Positions 25,202 to 34,146 of a stretch of DNA of 64,000 nucleotides are shown here, one piece after another. The first letter of the stretch is position 1. Every line of letters begins with the position of its first letter. This DNA comes from Methanosarcinales archaeon Methan_01. Lineage in GTDB: Archaea > Halobacteriota > Methanosarcinia > Methanotrichales > Methanotrichaceae. The stretch spans positions 1-64,000 of the forward strand of contig LUYE01000038.1 of the NCBI GenBank assembly GCA_001602645.1, written 5' to 3'. Below the pieces are notes generated by a model. The model did not search any database, had not been told where the DNA came from, and saw only the letters and a program-made list of their open reading frames with translations. The position numbers and the translations under genes are program-made.

Positions 25202-26164
25202 ATGAAAATCGAGTCTCTAGCGGCCGAGCTTCGCGGGTTTGTGGGGATAACCCGGAAGAAGGCCATCGGCGATCTCGTCGGCCACTTTCCTGTGGAATCG
25301 GACCTGATCATAGCCTCCTTCGGGGAGGACGCGGCGGTCATCGACGACGGCGACGAAGTGATGCTCCTTGCCGCCGACGGGATCTGGTCGAGGCTTCTGG
25401 AGGCCGACGCCGAGTGGGCCGGCTACTGTGCCGTCCTGGTGAACGTCCACGACATCGCGGCGATGGGGGGGTGGCCCGTCGCCATGGTGGACGTCCTCTC
25501 CGCCGGATCGACCGACCTCGCCGAGGCGGTCCTCTCCGGGATGAGGAAGGGGATCGAGAAGTTCAAGGTCCCGATCGTGGGAGGACACTTCCATCCGGAA
25601 ACCCCCTACAGCTCCCTGGACGTGGCGATCCTCGGCAAGGCGAAGAAGGGGGCGGTGATCCTCAGCTCCGGGGCGGAGCCCGGCGATTCCGTTGTCGTCG
25701 GGGTAGACCTGGACGGGAGGGTCCACCCGAGCTTCGCCATCAACTGGGACAGCACCAGCTTCAAGTCGGGGGAGATCCTCCTCCGCCAGCTCGGGTCGAT
25801 GCGGGAGCTCGCGGAGAGGGGTCTCGTGACGGCGGGAAAGGACATCAGCAACCCAGGGATGCTGGGAACCCTGGGGATGCTCCTGGAGTCGAGCCGGACG
25901 GGGGCGGTCGTCGACCTCGACAAAATCCCCAAGCCGGAGGGGATGGAGATGCTCTCCTGGCAGAAGATGTATCCGGGGATGGGGTTCGTCGTGACAGCCC
26001 CGCCCGCGAAGGCCGAAGAGGTCGTCCGGATCTTCCGGGTCCGGGGGCTCAACTCTGCCGTCATCGGCAGGGTGACCGGGGAGCGGCGCCTTGTCATAGA
26101 GTCCAGTTCGGAGAAGGCCGTCCTCTTCGACTTCGTGGCCGAGACGATCACGGGGATCAGGTGA
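25202..26164 (+). CDS. Methanogenesis marker protein 2 (AIR synthase/PurM-like)
   Basis: The protein is 320 residues and has the PurM/SelD ATP-grasp-like dimer fold. The N-terminal metal/ATP stretch is ASFGEDAAVIDDGDEVMLLA. NVHDIAAMGGWPVAMVDVLS matches the PurM motif N-x-xD-xAAMG, and GKDISNPGMLGTLGMLLESS lies in the C-terminal domain. This is the AIR-synthase-related protein found in all methanogens as marker 2. Its reaction is not established; the fold suggests ATP-dependent activation of an amide or acyl group in cofactor biosynthesis. It is followed after 4 bases by marker 4. Confidence 0.85.
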   Translation: MKIESLAAELRGFVGITRKKAIGDLVGHFPVESDLIIASFGEDAAVIDDGDEVMLLAADGIWSRLLEADAEWAGYCAVLVNVHDIAAMGGWPVAMVDVLSAGSTDLAEAVLSGMRKGIEKFKVPIVGGHFHPETPYSSLDVAILGKAKKGAVILSSGAEPGDSVVVGVDLDGRVHPSFAINWDSTSFKSGEILLRQLGSMRELAERGLVTAGKDISNPGMLGTLGMLLESSRTGAVVDLDKIPKPEGMEMLSWQKMYPGMGFVVTAPPAKAEEVVRIFRVRGLNSAVIGRVTGERRLVIESSSEKAVLFDFVAETITGIR

Positions 26165-26168
26165 TCTT

Positions 26169-26972
26169 GTGGATGGTGAGTTCGTCGACCGGCTGGAGCG
26201 GGCCGCCCGGGGCCGCCGCGCCAGGATCGGAGTGGGCGTCTCCGGCGGCGGACCCGAGCTCCTCGCGGGGCTGGCGGAGGCGTCCGATCTCGCCGAGATC
26301 GTCCTGGTGGGAGACCCCGGCCCGGGGGCGGAGGTCGAGGTGGATCTGATCCGGGCCGACGATCCCGCCTCGAGGCTGGTGGAGCTCCTGGCCGGGGGGG
26401 AGGTCGACGGGGCCGTCCGGGGGAACCTCTCCGCCACCAGGGTGATGAGGAAGATATCGAAGACCTTCGAGGTGAGGGTGAGACGCCTCTCGCTCCTCGC
26501 CCTCCCCGACTGGTCCTTCTTCCTTGCCCCCGTGGGGATCGACGAGGGGGACTCCATCTCCGACCGGCTGAACCTGGCTGTTCAGGGAGCCAAATACCTC
26601 GAGTCGATGGGGGTCGAAGCCCAGGTCTCGATCCTCTCCGGAGGGAGGCTGGAGGACCTGGGGCGGAGCGACCGGGTCGATAGAACCCTCGCCGAGGGGG
26701 AATTGGTGGCGAGGCTCGCCCGGGACGCCGGGGTCCGGGCGGTCCACCGGGGGATCCTCATCGAGGAGTGCCGCGGCGACGACCTGATCGTCGCCCCCGA
26801 CGGGATCTCAGGAAATCTCGTATTCAGGACCCTGATGCTCCTCTCGGGAGCGAGGGGCTTTGGCGCCCCCGTCCTTATGGATCCGGTCTTCGTCGACTCC
26901 AGCCGGGCTAGGAGGAGCTTTGTGGGGCCGGTCGCCCTCGCCGGCGCCCTGGTGGCGATGAAGGGGCGCTGA
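26169..26972 (+). CDS. mtxX: Methanogenesis marker protein 4 (MtxX-like, phosphotransacetylase-fold)
   Basis: The 267-residue protein starts at GTG 26169, with AGGTGATC overlapping the stop of the preceding gene. Recognisable parts are RIGVGVSGGGPELLAGLAEA, EVDGAVRGNLSATRVMRKIS, GIDEGDSISDRLNLAVQGAK and the end LMDPVFVDSSRARRSFVGPV. These fit methanogenesis marker 4, annotated as putative methyltransferase subunit MtxX, with the fold of phosphate acetyl/butyryltransferases. The exact role is unknown. Close coupling to marker 2 suggests that both act in the same methanogenic cofactor or enzyme-maturation step. Confidence 0.85.
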   Translation: MDGEFVDRLERAARGRRARIGVGVSGGGPELLAGLAEASDLAEIVLVGDPGPGAEVEVDLIRADDPASRLVELLAGGEVDGAVRGNLSATRVMRKISKTFEVRVRRLSLLALPDWSFFLAPVGIDEGDSISDRLNLAVQGAKYLESMGVEAQVSILSGGRLEDLGRSDRVDRTLAEGELVARLARDAGVRAVHRGILIEECRGDDLIVAPDGISGNLVFRTLMLLSGARGFGAPVLMDPVFVDSSRARRSFVGPVALAGALVAMKGR

Positions 26973-27069
26973 GGCCGGGTCGCCGAGATTGGAAGAGATG
27001 CGCCGGGTAAATATTACAGAAAAAAGGTCGGGGTGACCTCGTCACCCCATGAACTTTTGCGTCTTACCC

Positions 27070-28104
27070 TTACATGACGCCGAGGACCTTCAGGGGGTGG
27101 ACCCCTGCGCTCTGGAGAGCCTGTAGCTCTTCCGCGCTCTCCAGGTGGAACTCCTTGATGGTGGTGACGTAGTTCTCAGGGGTGTCGGCTGAGTCCATTC
27201 GCTGCAGAGCACCGTTCAGCTTGGTGGCCCATTCAGGCCAGGAGGCCGTCTCGTTCGTGCTGGTGCTAGAGCTGGAGCTATTTCCTCCCAGAACCAGGCC
27301 GTCGCCAGCGTTGGAAGATCCGTCCCATCGAATGAATATTCCGGATATACCAGCTCCGTACTTCTCCTTTAGACCGCTCGATTCAGAAGCGGTGAGGGAC
27401 TTGACGAAGAGGCCGCTCTTTCCGGGGGTGCAGTCCCAGGCTATCTGGAAGTAGTCATCTTTGCACGAGTTGGGGCAGGCTATCACCTTGTAGCTCTGGT
27501 TGGCCGGGTCTTCGATGGGGAGCTCTTTCTCCACGTACTTAGCCAGCATGAAGCCGCTGATGAGCCCGGGGCAGATGTGGTCGTGTAATTGGGCTGCCTT
27601 CATGAGCACGAATGGGGTATTCTCGTGAGCCCAAACGTTGGCGAAGCGGATCATGCCGCTGAAGTTGCCCGGCTCCCAGGCGTCGACTTTGGCGAGGACC
27701 GTCTCAGCGTCGATCTTCTCCTTATCCTGGATCTCAAAGCCGGAGGCGTCAGCGTTCACCTTCATGTAGACCGCCTCGCCGGTGTTCTTGTTGAAGAACC
27801 CAAACCAGAGGGGCTTCCAGGGTGGGCTCAGGATGTTGAGCAGGTTCTCTTTTCCGGGGGTGCAGCCTGAGACCTCCATCACCGCATCCAGACACAGGTC
27901 GGTGGTCTGGCCATCGATCACCGGATATCCGGCGTTGGTGAGGGCCAGGACGTTCACATCTCCCTTCTCAAAACCCAGCTCCGTCATGGCGTAAGTTGTG
28001 GCGTCCGCGCCGAGCTGGTACATATCTGCCCCGTCCCCTATCGCCATCCCTGGCACCAGGGAGATCAGGAGCAGAACTGCCACTTCTAATTTATACATTT
28101 TCAC
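27070..28104 (-). CDS. Secreted FmdE-family protein, copy 1
   Basis: The protein is 344 residues from GTG 28104 (alternative ATG 28098), with GAGGCGAT upstream. It has a signal peptide (VAVLLLISLVPGMAIGDG). The FmdE signature is HDHICPGLISGFMLAKYVE (about residues 177-195), followed by ACPNSCKDDYFQIAWDCTPGK. The N-terminal half repeats part of the domain (LCLDAVMEVSGCTPGKENLL) but lacks the H-x-H-x-CPG motif, so the protein looks like two FmdE-type halves with only the second able to bind metal. A Ser/Thr-rich linker (SSSSSTSTNETA) precedes the tail. FmdE was named from the molybdenum formylmethanofuran dehydrogenase operon but is not a catalytic subunit; a secreted form suggests metal handling outside the cell. 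Confidence 0.82.
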   Translation of the reverse strand: MKMYKLEVAVLLLISLVPGMAIGDGADMYQLGADATTYAMTELGFEKGDVNVLALTNAGYPVIDGQTTDLCLDAVMEVSGCTPGKENLLNILSPPWKPLWFGFFNKNTGEAVYMKVNADASGFEIQDKEKIDAETVLAKVDAWEPGNFSGMIRFANVWAHENTPFVLMKAAQLHDHICPGLISGFMLAKYVEKELPIEDPANQSYKVIACPNSCKDDYFQIAWDCTPGKSGLFVKSLTASESSGLKEKYGAGISGIFIRWDGSSNAGDGLVLGGNSSSSSTSTNETASWPEWATKLNGALQRMDSADTPENYVTTIKEFHLESAEELQALQSAGVHPLKVLGVM

Positions 28105-28150
28105 TTTATCGCCTCATATTCGGTACCGTGCTGGTCTAGCGAAATCAGCC

Positions 28151-28350
28151 TTAGCTGAAATGGCAGACTAGGGCGCTGGTTTTGCACAGTTGTTGCCCTC
28201 AGAACAGCGCCCTCTTTGGGTGGAGGGCAAACGCTCTGGAGAGAGCCGCCATCTCAACGGAGATCATGGTGCGTTGATCGGCGTGCACTCTAGCAAGGAA
28301 TATATTGTAATTAGTATTAACTCTGTTGATTTAATTCATACTAGTCTTTT
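28151..28350 (-). promoter_or_regulatory. Conserved structured leader of FmdE copy 1, with promoter at its distal end
   Basis: This region aligns over about 190 bases with the DNA upstream of FmdE copy 2. It contains two interleaved complementary pairs: 28171-28178 (GGGCGCTG) with 28205-28212 (CAGCGCCC), and 28194-28200 (TGCCCTC) with 28223-28229 (GAGGGCA). That is an H-type pseudoknot arrangement if transcribed. A distal AT-rich part (28295-28344) holds TAATTAGTATTAA and an ATTTAATTCATACTAG motif shared with copy 2. It fits a 5' leader RNA of about 200 bases with a cis-regulatory role. Function is inferred from conservation and structure only. Confidence 0.5.
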
Positions 28351-28477
28351 GGACCCCGATCATCGGCATGATGGGGAGGCCAGGATACTATCCTGGCGGG
28401 AAAAAAGCCATGCACTGCCAAAGATCTAGATGAAAAGTGGGGGGGATGATCAGATCCACCCCCGAATCCAATCTATC

Positions 28478-29512
28478 TCAGGTCTCTACACCCAGCACCT
28501 TCAGGGGGTTTACGCCCGCTCCCTGGAGGGCTACCAGCTCGTCGTTGTTCGCGAGGCTGAACTCCTTGATCGTCGAGACGAACTCTTCGGGGGCGTCGGC
28601 GGCGTCCATCAGGACAATGTCCTCCTTTACCCGATAGGCCCAGCTCGGCCAGGTGTCGATGTTGCTCATGTTCCCGGCCTTGTCAAAGTCGAACCCGAGG
28701 ACCAGGCCGTCACCGGTGCTGGAAGATCCGTCCCAGCGGATGAATATTCCGGCGACCCTCGTCCCGTACTTCTCGGTCAGGGCGGTCGTCTCAACGTCGG
28801 TGAGTTTCTTGACGAAGAGGCCGCTCTTGCCGGGGGTGCAGTCCCAGGCCACCTGGAAGTAGTCGTCCTTGCACCAGTTGGGACAGGCTATCACCTTGTA
28901 GCTCTGGTTGGCGGGGTCCTCGATGGGAAGCGTCTTCTCCACATACTTCGCGAGCAAGAAGCCGCTGGAGACACCGGGGCAGATGTGGTCGTGGAGCTGG
29001 ACCGCCTTCATGAAGACGTAAGGCGTATTCTCGTGGGCCCAGACGTTGGCGATGGGCATCATGTGGCTGAAGTTGCCCGGCTCCCAGCCCTCGACGTTGG
29101 CGAGGATCGTCTCGGCGTCGATCTTCTCCTTATCCTGGATCTCGAAGCCGGAGGCGTCGGCGTTCGCCTTCATGTAGACCGCCTCCCCCGTATTGCTGTT
29201 ATAGAAGCCGAACCAGAGGGGCTTCCAGGGGGCGGAGAGGATGTTGATCAGGTTCTCTTTTCCTGGACTAGAGCCGGTCGCCTCCATCACGGCGTCGAGG
29301 CAGAGATCGGTCGTCTGGCCGTCGATCACCGGGTATCCGGCGTTGGTGAGGGCCAGGACGTTCGCGTCACCCTTCTCAAACCCCAGCTCTGCCATGGCGT
29401 ACTCTGCGGCGTCTGCGCCGAGCTGGTACATATCCACCCCTTCGGCCATGGCCATCCCCGGGACCAGGGCCAGAAGGAGGAGGGTCGTCGCTATAACTCG
29501 ATCCATCTTCAT
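28478..29512 (-). CDS. Secreted FmdE-family protein, copy 2
   Basis: This is a 344-residue tandem paralogue of the protein at 27070-28104, equal in length and highly similar (KWKPLWFGF-type block, NQSYKVIACPN). The start is ATG 29512, with GGGTGATGAT upstream and a signal peptide (ATTLLLLALVPGMAMAEG). The metal site HDHICPGVSSGFLLAKYVEK is intact, and a second Cys pair lies in ACPNWCKDDYF and DCTPGK. In the degenerate N-terminal half the Cys of GCTPGK has become Ser (GSSPGK), further evidence that this half no longer binds metal. The Ser-rich linker of copy 1 is absent. Both genes read toward the left, and each has its own leader. Confidence 0.82.
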   Translation of the reverse strand: MKMDRVIATTLLLLALVPGMAMAEGVDMYQLGADAAEYAMAELGFEKGDANVLALTNAGYPVIDGQTTDLCLDAVMEATGSSPGKENLINILSAPWKPLWFGFYNSNTGEAVYMKANADASGFEIQDKEKIDAETILANVEGWEPGNFSHMMPIANVWAHENTPYVFMKAVQLHDHICPGVSSGFLLAKYVEKTLPIEDPANQSYKVIACPNWCKDDYFQVAWDCTPGKSGLFVKKLTDVETTALTEKYGTRVAGIFIRWDGSSSTGDGLVLGFDFDKAGNMSNIDTWPSWAYRVKEDIVLMDAADAPEEFVSTIKEFSLANNDELVALQGAGVNPLKVLGVET

Positions 29513-29579
29513 ATCATCACCCTATTCCTATGCCTTTTTATCTGCGAATACATGATACGCAAGGCGCTAAGAGTAAGAC

Positions 29580-29620
29580 TGAATTATTTATAACGATTTT
29601 GGTTGAAATTCATATTAAAT
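29580..29620 (-). promoter_or_regulatory. Proximal promoter of FmdE copy 2
   Basis: On the reverse strand, ATTTAATATGAATTTCAACC is followed by TTATAAATAATTC, a TATA-like box about 75 bases before the start codon. The same upstream motif (TA-x-TATGAATT) recurs at the distal promoter near 29843-29857 and at the FmdE copy 1 promoter. Copy 2 may therefore be read from two promoters, only one of which includes the structured leader. Confidence 0.4.
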
Positions 29621-29662
29621 AATATTTTGTTTAAATAAACTCATATTTTTTGCAAGTCTGCA

Positions 29663-29860
29663 GCGGCTAAAATGGCAGAAGAGGGGCGCTGGTTCCGAGC
29701 AGGCACTGCCCTCGGAGACAGCGCCCCTACTGGATGGAGGGCATTGGCCTATGGAGGGATGCCGTGTCTGAGGAGGTCATGGCATGGTGTCTGTCTTGCA
29801 CCCCATCGGCATCAATATCGTAATTAGTAATAAATCTTTCGGTTAAATTCATACTAGATC
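29663..29860 (-). promoter_or_regulatory. Conserved structured leader upstream of FmdE copy 2, with distal promoter
   Basis: This is homologous to the leader at 28151-28350. The same interleaved pairs are present: 29683-29691 (GGGGCGCTG) with 29719-29727 (CAGCGCCCC), and 29707-29713 (TGCCCTC) with 29737-29743 (GAGGGCA). The outermost pair of the first stem is G-C here and A-T in the other copy, one compensatory change. CCGAG (29695-29699) can also pair with CTCGG (29711-29715), which would compete with the second stem. The distal end holds TAATTAGTAATAAA (29821-29834) and the TTAAATTCATACTAG motif (29843-29857). The remaining DNA to 29988 contains no gene I can support. Confidence 0.5.
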
Positions 29861-29988
29861 TTTGATGCAGCTTCTGATAGTAATAATAAACCGCTAACAC
29901 ATTGATTATCTGCGAGCATAGGAATTCGAATCCATTAGATATCCAGCAGCCATGAGGGAGTTGTATCGCCACATTCCGACTGCTGTGG

Positions 29989-30737
29989 CTATGGGTGCAT
30001 ATTTCTCTCGAATACTTTGATGGCCGCAACAACCGCCAGAGCTGCCGCACACCAGACGTAGATGATCTCCGCGATGGGAAGACCGCCTTCTCTCAGCCCC
30101 TCGATGGCGGGGGTGAGAGGGATGACTTCGATCATCAGCCTGAACGGGGGCGGATACATCTCGACGGGAACGAAGACGCCGCACAAGTATGTTAAAGGCA
30201 TGGTGATGAAGATGCCCACCGTGGTCAGGGTGTGGGGGTCGAGGACCGAGACTCCCACCGCGATCCCTGCGGAGGTGAAGAAGAGGGCGAGGCCGATGGT
30301 GAATAGCATGAGGGCAGAAAGGGAGATGGCGAAGCCGGGGAGGAGCAGCCAGACGGGCAGAAGGAAGCAGAGGACCGCGAAGAAGGCGACGACGATGCCG
30401 GTCAGAAGATATCCGGCCACCGCCTCGCGAGGCTTTATGGGGGCGGTCATGGTGAGGAGCTCGAGGTAGCCCTCGTGGTTCTTGGACATCCAGATCTCAG
30501 AGCTGAAGTGCTGGTAGCAGACCTGAACCACGCTCATCATCAGTATCCCCGGCAACATGAAGCTGAGGTAGGATTCGCGGCCTGGCAGGTTTACGAAGGA
30601 GCCGAGGCCGACGCCTATCACCAGGACGAAGAAGACGGGCTGGATGAGGTTTCTCAGGGCGAAGTAGAAGATGTTCTTCCGGTAGTCGCGGATCTCCCTC
30701 TCGAAGGTGACGAGGGAGGCCAGAATGGGGCGGGGGA

Positions 30738-30741
<4 letters not shown>
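29989..30741 (-). CDS. ABC-2 type transporter permease
   Basis: The 250-residue protein starts at ATG 30741, overlapping the stop of the ATPase gene (ATGA). A cytoplasmic N-terminus (LASLVTFEREIRDYRKNIFYF) leads into six hydrophobic helices. Typical ABC-2 features are LIQPVFFVLVIGVGLG, SFMLPGILMMSVVQVCYQHF, the MSKNHEGYLELLTMTAPIKP loop and LTYLCGVFVPVEMYPP before the last helix. It forms an exporter with the ATPase encoded just upstream. The substrate is unknown; the pair lies directly downstream of the binding-protein array on the same strand. Confidence 0.85.
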
Positions 30742-31685
<944 letters not shown>

Positions 31686-31740
31686 CTTAGTTGCACGCCC
31701 ATGAGGATAAAAATAAAATGATGAGCGCTTAGCTTCGCGC

Positions 31741-32916
31741 TCAGCTTTCCTGCGGGTACGCCCAAATTCCTTGGTAGGGAGCGCCCAGCCACTTCTCAAA
31801 GTATTCTTCATGAATCTCATTGGGATCTATATCCTGGAGGTACTCTGGATATAACCACTTGGCAATATAATAGGCTGCGATGACACCCCTAGGAGCACCC
31901 TCGGAGCAGTAGCCATGAAGCAGATAGATCCGTCCATTATTGGCCGCATCTGTGTTCATGATGCCCGGTCGATTTCGGGTTAGCTCCAAATATTGGTTCA
32001 GGCTTTCAGTCGTATCGGAAGGATAGTAATCAAGGGCAGGGCCAGGTGCCCATTCACTCATAGTTGCGGCTATTATGACGGCATCTGGATCTTCAGTTAG
32101 GATCCATTCTGGATCTACATCTAAAAAGGACGATTCGAAACCGAGATCTTTTCCGATATTGATGCCCCCTGCCGAGGTTATTGCATGATGCAGACCAGAA
32201 TTAGGCGCAGCCGCAAATAAATAATGATGGTTGCTTTCTCCGTAGACACTTAACCTATTTTCTGGAGGGATAGTTTCAACGATCTCAGCGAGCTGACTCT
32301 TGTAATCACCATTCCAGCGAAGGAACTCTTCTGCTCGCTCTTCCTTCTCCAACACTTTCCCTAAACACTTAAGATCAGTCTCAAATGTAGTCCAATTCCG
32401 AGTAGATAATCTCAAGAAAGTTATCCCTGCGTGTTCCATAGCATCTTTTTGGTCAAATGCGGTGTTAACAATGTCTGGATTTAACTCAATGATCTTCTCA
32501 TAGTCGATCGAATTCCAGGCACCAACAGTCGACTTCGAATCCATTCCAGGAATCCAACCAAAAACCTCCTGTTGTGTCGAGGTTACACCTACGACCTTGT
32601 CTAATGCGTCGAGGATGAATAGCATCTCAATAGACCATGATGGTGTAGATATTATTCCATTCACTGGCTTATATATCGTTACTGTATCTCCATACGAGTT
32701 AGTGACTGTGATGGGATATTTTTCATGTATATGCTTGATCTCCTCCAGCTCATCGGATGTTATCTTCCCCTCACTGTAGGATTGCTCCGCCAATTCCAGC
32801 TCTTCGTCGGAGACGATCATGTCGCCGTCAGCGTCTCCAGGGACCACGATACCTTGCGCGCTCGCTGTAGCAAAGATCAGCGAGAGGCAAACCAATGCCA
32901 ATAAGGCCGTTCTCAT
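31741..32916 (-). CDS. EF-hand-bearing periplasmic binding protein (BtuF/FepB-like), array member 1
   Basis: The protein is 391 residues. A signal peptide (MRTALLALVCLSLIFATASA) is followed by one calcium-loop motif (DADGDMIVSDEE) and a helical linker (YSEGKITSDELEEIKHIHEK). Then comes a class III (PF01497) binding protein: VTIYKPVNGIIS, LDALDKVVGVTST, YEKIIELNPDIV, LLHGYCSEGA and AKWLYPEYLQDIDP. Such proteins deliver iron chelates, corrinoids or related ligands to a membrane permease, but no FecCD-type permease is in this window. It follows member 2 by 21 bases with GGAGG before the start, so members 3, 2 and 1 form one leftward operon. Ligand unknown. Confidence 0.83.
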   Translation of the reverse strand: MRTALLALVCLSLIFATASAQGIVVPGDADGDMIVSDEELELAEQSYSEGKITSDELEEIKHIHEKYPITVTNSYGDTVTIYKPVNGIISTPSWSIEMLFILDALDKVVGVTSTQQEVFGWIPGMDSKSTVGAWNSIDYEKIIELNPDIVNTAFDQKDAMEHAGITFLRLSTRNWTTFETDLKCLGKVLEKEERAEEFLRWNGDYKSQLAEIVETIPPENRLSVYGESNHHYLFAAAPNSGLHHAITSAGGINIGKDLGFESSFLDVDPEWILTEDPDAVIIAATMSEWAPGPALDYYPSDTTESLNQYLELTRNRPGIMNTDAANNGRIYLLHGYCSEGAPRGVIAAYYIAKWLYPEYLQDIDPNEIHEEYFEKWLGAPYQGIWAYPQES

Positions 32917-32937
32917 TTACAATCCTCCTCTACAAAT

Positions 32938-34125
32938 TCAGGCGGTCGCCTGGGGATATGCCCAAACTCCCTGATAGGGCACGCTCAGCCACTCTTCGAA
33001 GTACTCCCTATGGATGGCCTCCGGATCGAGGTCTGCAAACTCTTCTGGATAGAACCATTTGGCCATATAAACAGCAGCTATAACAGCCTTACAACTCGTG
33101 AAACTGGTATCACCATCTAACACATAGACGTTACCGTTCTTGACCGCATCCATTTGCTTCCATCCATCCCATTGGGATGCTTCATCTATGAATTTCTTGG
33201 CATTATCACCGTTTTCCAGTTGATATCCTGTAAGGTAAGATGCCGACGGATCATAGTCATGGAAAGCAGGGATGATAATAACCTCTGGTTTCTGTTCTAG
33301 AACCCACTCTGGGTCCACTTCTACGTAATAAAGCTTATCTAAAATGCCAGCTATGTTGAAACCACCTGCAAGAGTTATAGCATCGTGTATGCCTGACGTC
33401 CGGGCTCCTGTACTCCATGGCAACTCGTTAGCATAATCGTTGTAAACTCGTCGCTTAGGCTCTATGTTAGCGGTTTTTTCTCTGATATCAATAAGGTAAC
33501 TCTCCCACCAGGTGAGAAATTCTTCTGCTCGCTCTTCTTCTTCCATCAATTTAGCTAGAGTTCGGAAGTTTTCTTCGAACGTGTCCAGGCTAGATAGATC
33601 TAATACGATTACTGTAGTGCCAATCGGATTTAACTTATCCTCCACCTCATCTATAGTCCTAGTTGAACCAATTGCATAGACATCAGGCATATTTTCAATC
33701 ACTGCCTCAAAATCTATCTCCTTATACTCCCCCACAGAGGGCTTATCTTCGATGCCCGGTATATAGAAGAAACACTTTTTGGCGGTGTTTGTTACTGCAG
33801 CAAGCTTATCCAGTGCGCCCAATATGAAAACGGGTTCATACTCAAACGTGGGTTGAATTATCATTCGTTCTACAGGCTTGTATATCGTCACCTCTCTATC
33901 AGCAGAATCCACGATTGTGATGGGATATTTTTCATGTATATGCTTGATCTCCTCCAGCTCATCAGATGTTATCTTCCCCTCACTGTAGGATTGCTCCGCC
34001 AATTCCAGCTCTTCGTCGGAGACTATCTTGTCGCCGTCAGCGTCTCCAGGGACCAAGATACCTTGCGCGCTCGCTGTAGCAAAGATCAGCGAGAGGCAAA
34101 CCAATGCCAATAAGGCCGTTCTCAT
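32938..34125 (-). CDS. EF-hand-bearing periplasmic binding protein (BtuF/FepB-like), array member 2
   Basis: The protein is 395 residues. The first 70 or so (signal peptide, DADGDKIVSDEE loop, KITSDELEEIKHIHEKYP linker) are almost identical to member 1, down to the DNA. The ligand domain then differs strongly (VTIYKPVERMIIQPTFEYEP, IPGIEDKPSVGEYKEIDFEA, AGGFNIAGILDKLYYVEVDP). The last 50 residues are again close (AKWFYPEEFADLDPEAIHRE, VPYQGVWAYPQATA). Conserved ends with a divergent middle suggest selection for different ligands or domain swapping. It lies 21 bases downstream of member 3 with the same GGAGG site. It is exported and probably lipid-free, as no lipobox Cys is seen. Confidence 0.83.
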   Translation of the reverse strand: MRTALLALVCLSLIFATASAQGILVPGDADGDKIVSDEELELAEQSYSEGKITSDELEEIKHIHEKYPITIVDSADREVTIYKPVERMIIQPTFEYEPVFILGALDKLAAVTNTAKKCFFYIPGIEDKPSVGEYKEIDFEAVIENMPDVYAIGSTRTIDEVEDKLNPIGTTVIVLDLSSLDTFEENFRTLAKLMEEEERAEEFLTWWESYLIDIREKTANIEPKRRVYNDYANELPWSTGARTSGIHDAITLAGGFNIAGILDKLYYVEVDPEWVLEQKPEVIIIPAFHDYDPSASYLTGYQLENGDNAKKFIDEASQWDGWKQMDAVKNGNVYVLDGDTSFTSCKAVIAAVYMAKWFYPEEFADLDPEAIHREYFEEWLSVPYQGVWAYPQATA

Positions 34126-34146
34126 TTACAATCCTCCTCTACAAAT

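Noticed and set aside
28430-29593. 387-codon open frame on the + strand
   Set aside because: It is antisense to FmdE copy 2; the FmdE frame has the motifs and the ribosome binding site.
28151-29860. Cobalamin or TPP riboswitch upstream of the FmdE genes
   Set aside because: I looked for the B12-box and TPP-box consensus strings and did not find convincing matches on the sense strand. The pseudoknot core does not fit those architectures.
29910-29960. tRNA-like TTCGAATCC sequence
   Set aside because: Only the T-loop-like string is present. No acceptor stem, D-loop or anticodon arm can be drawn around it on either strand.
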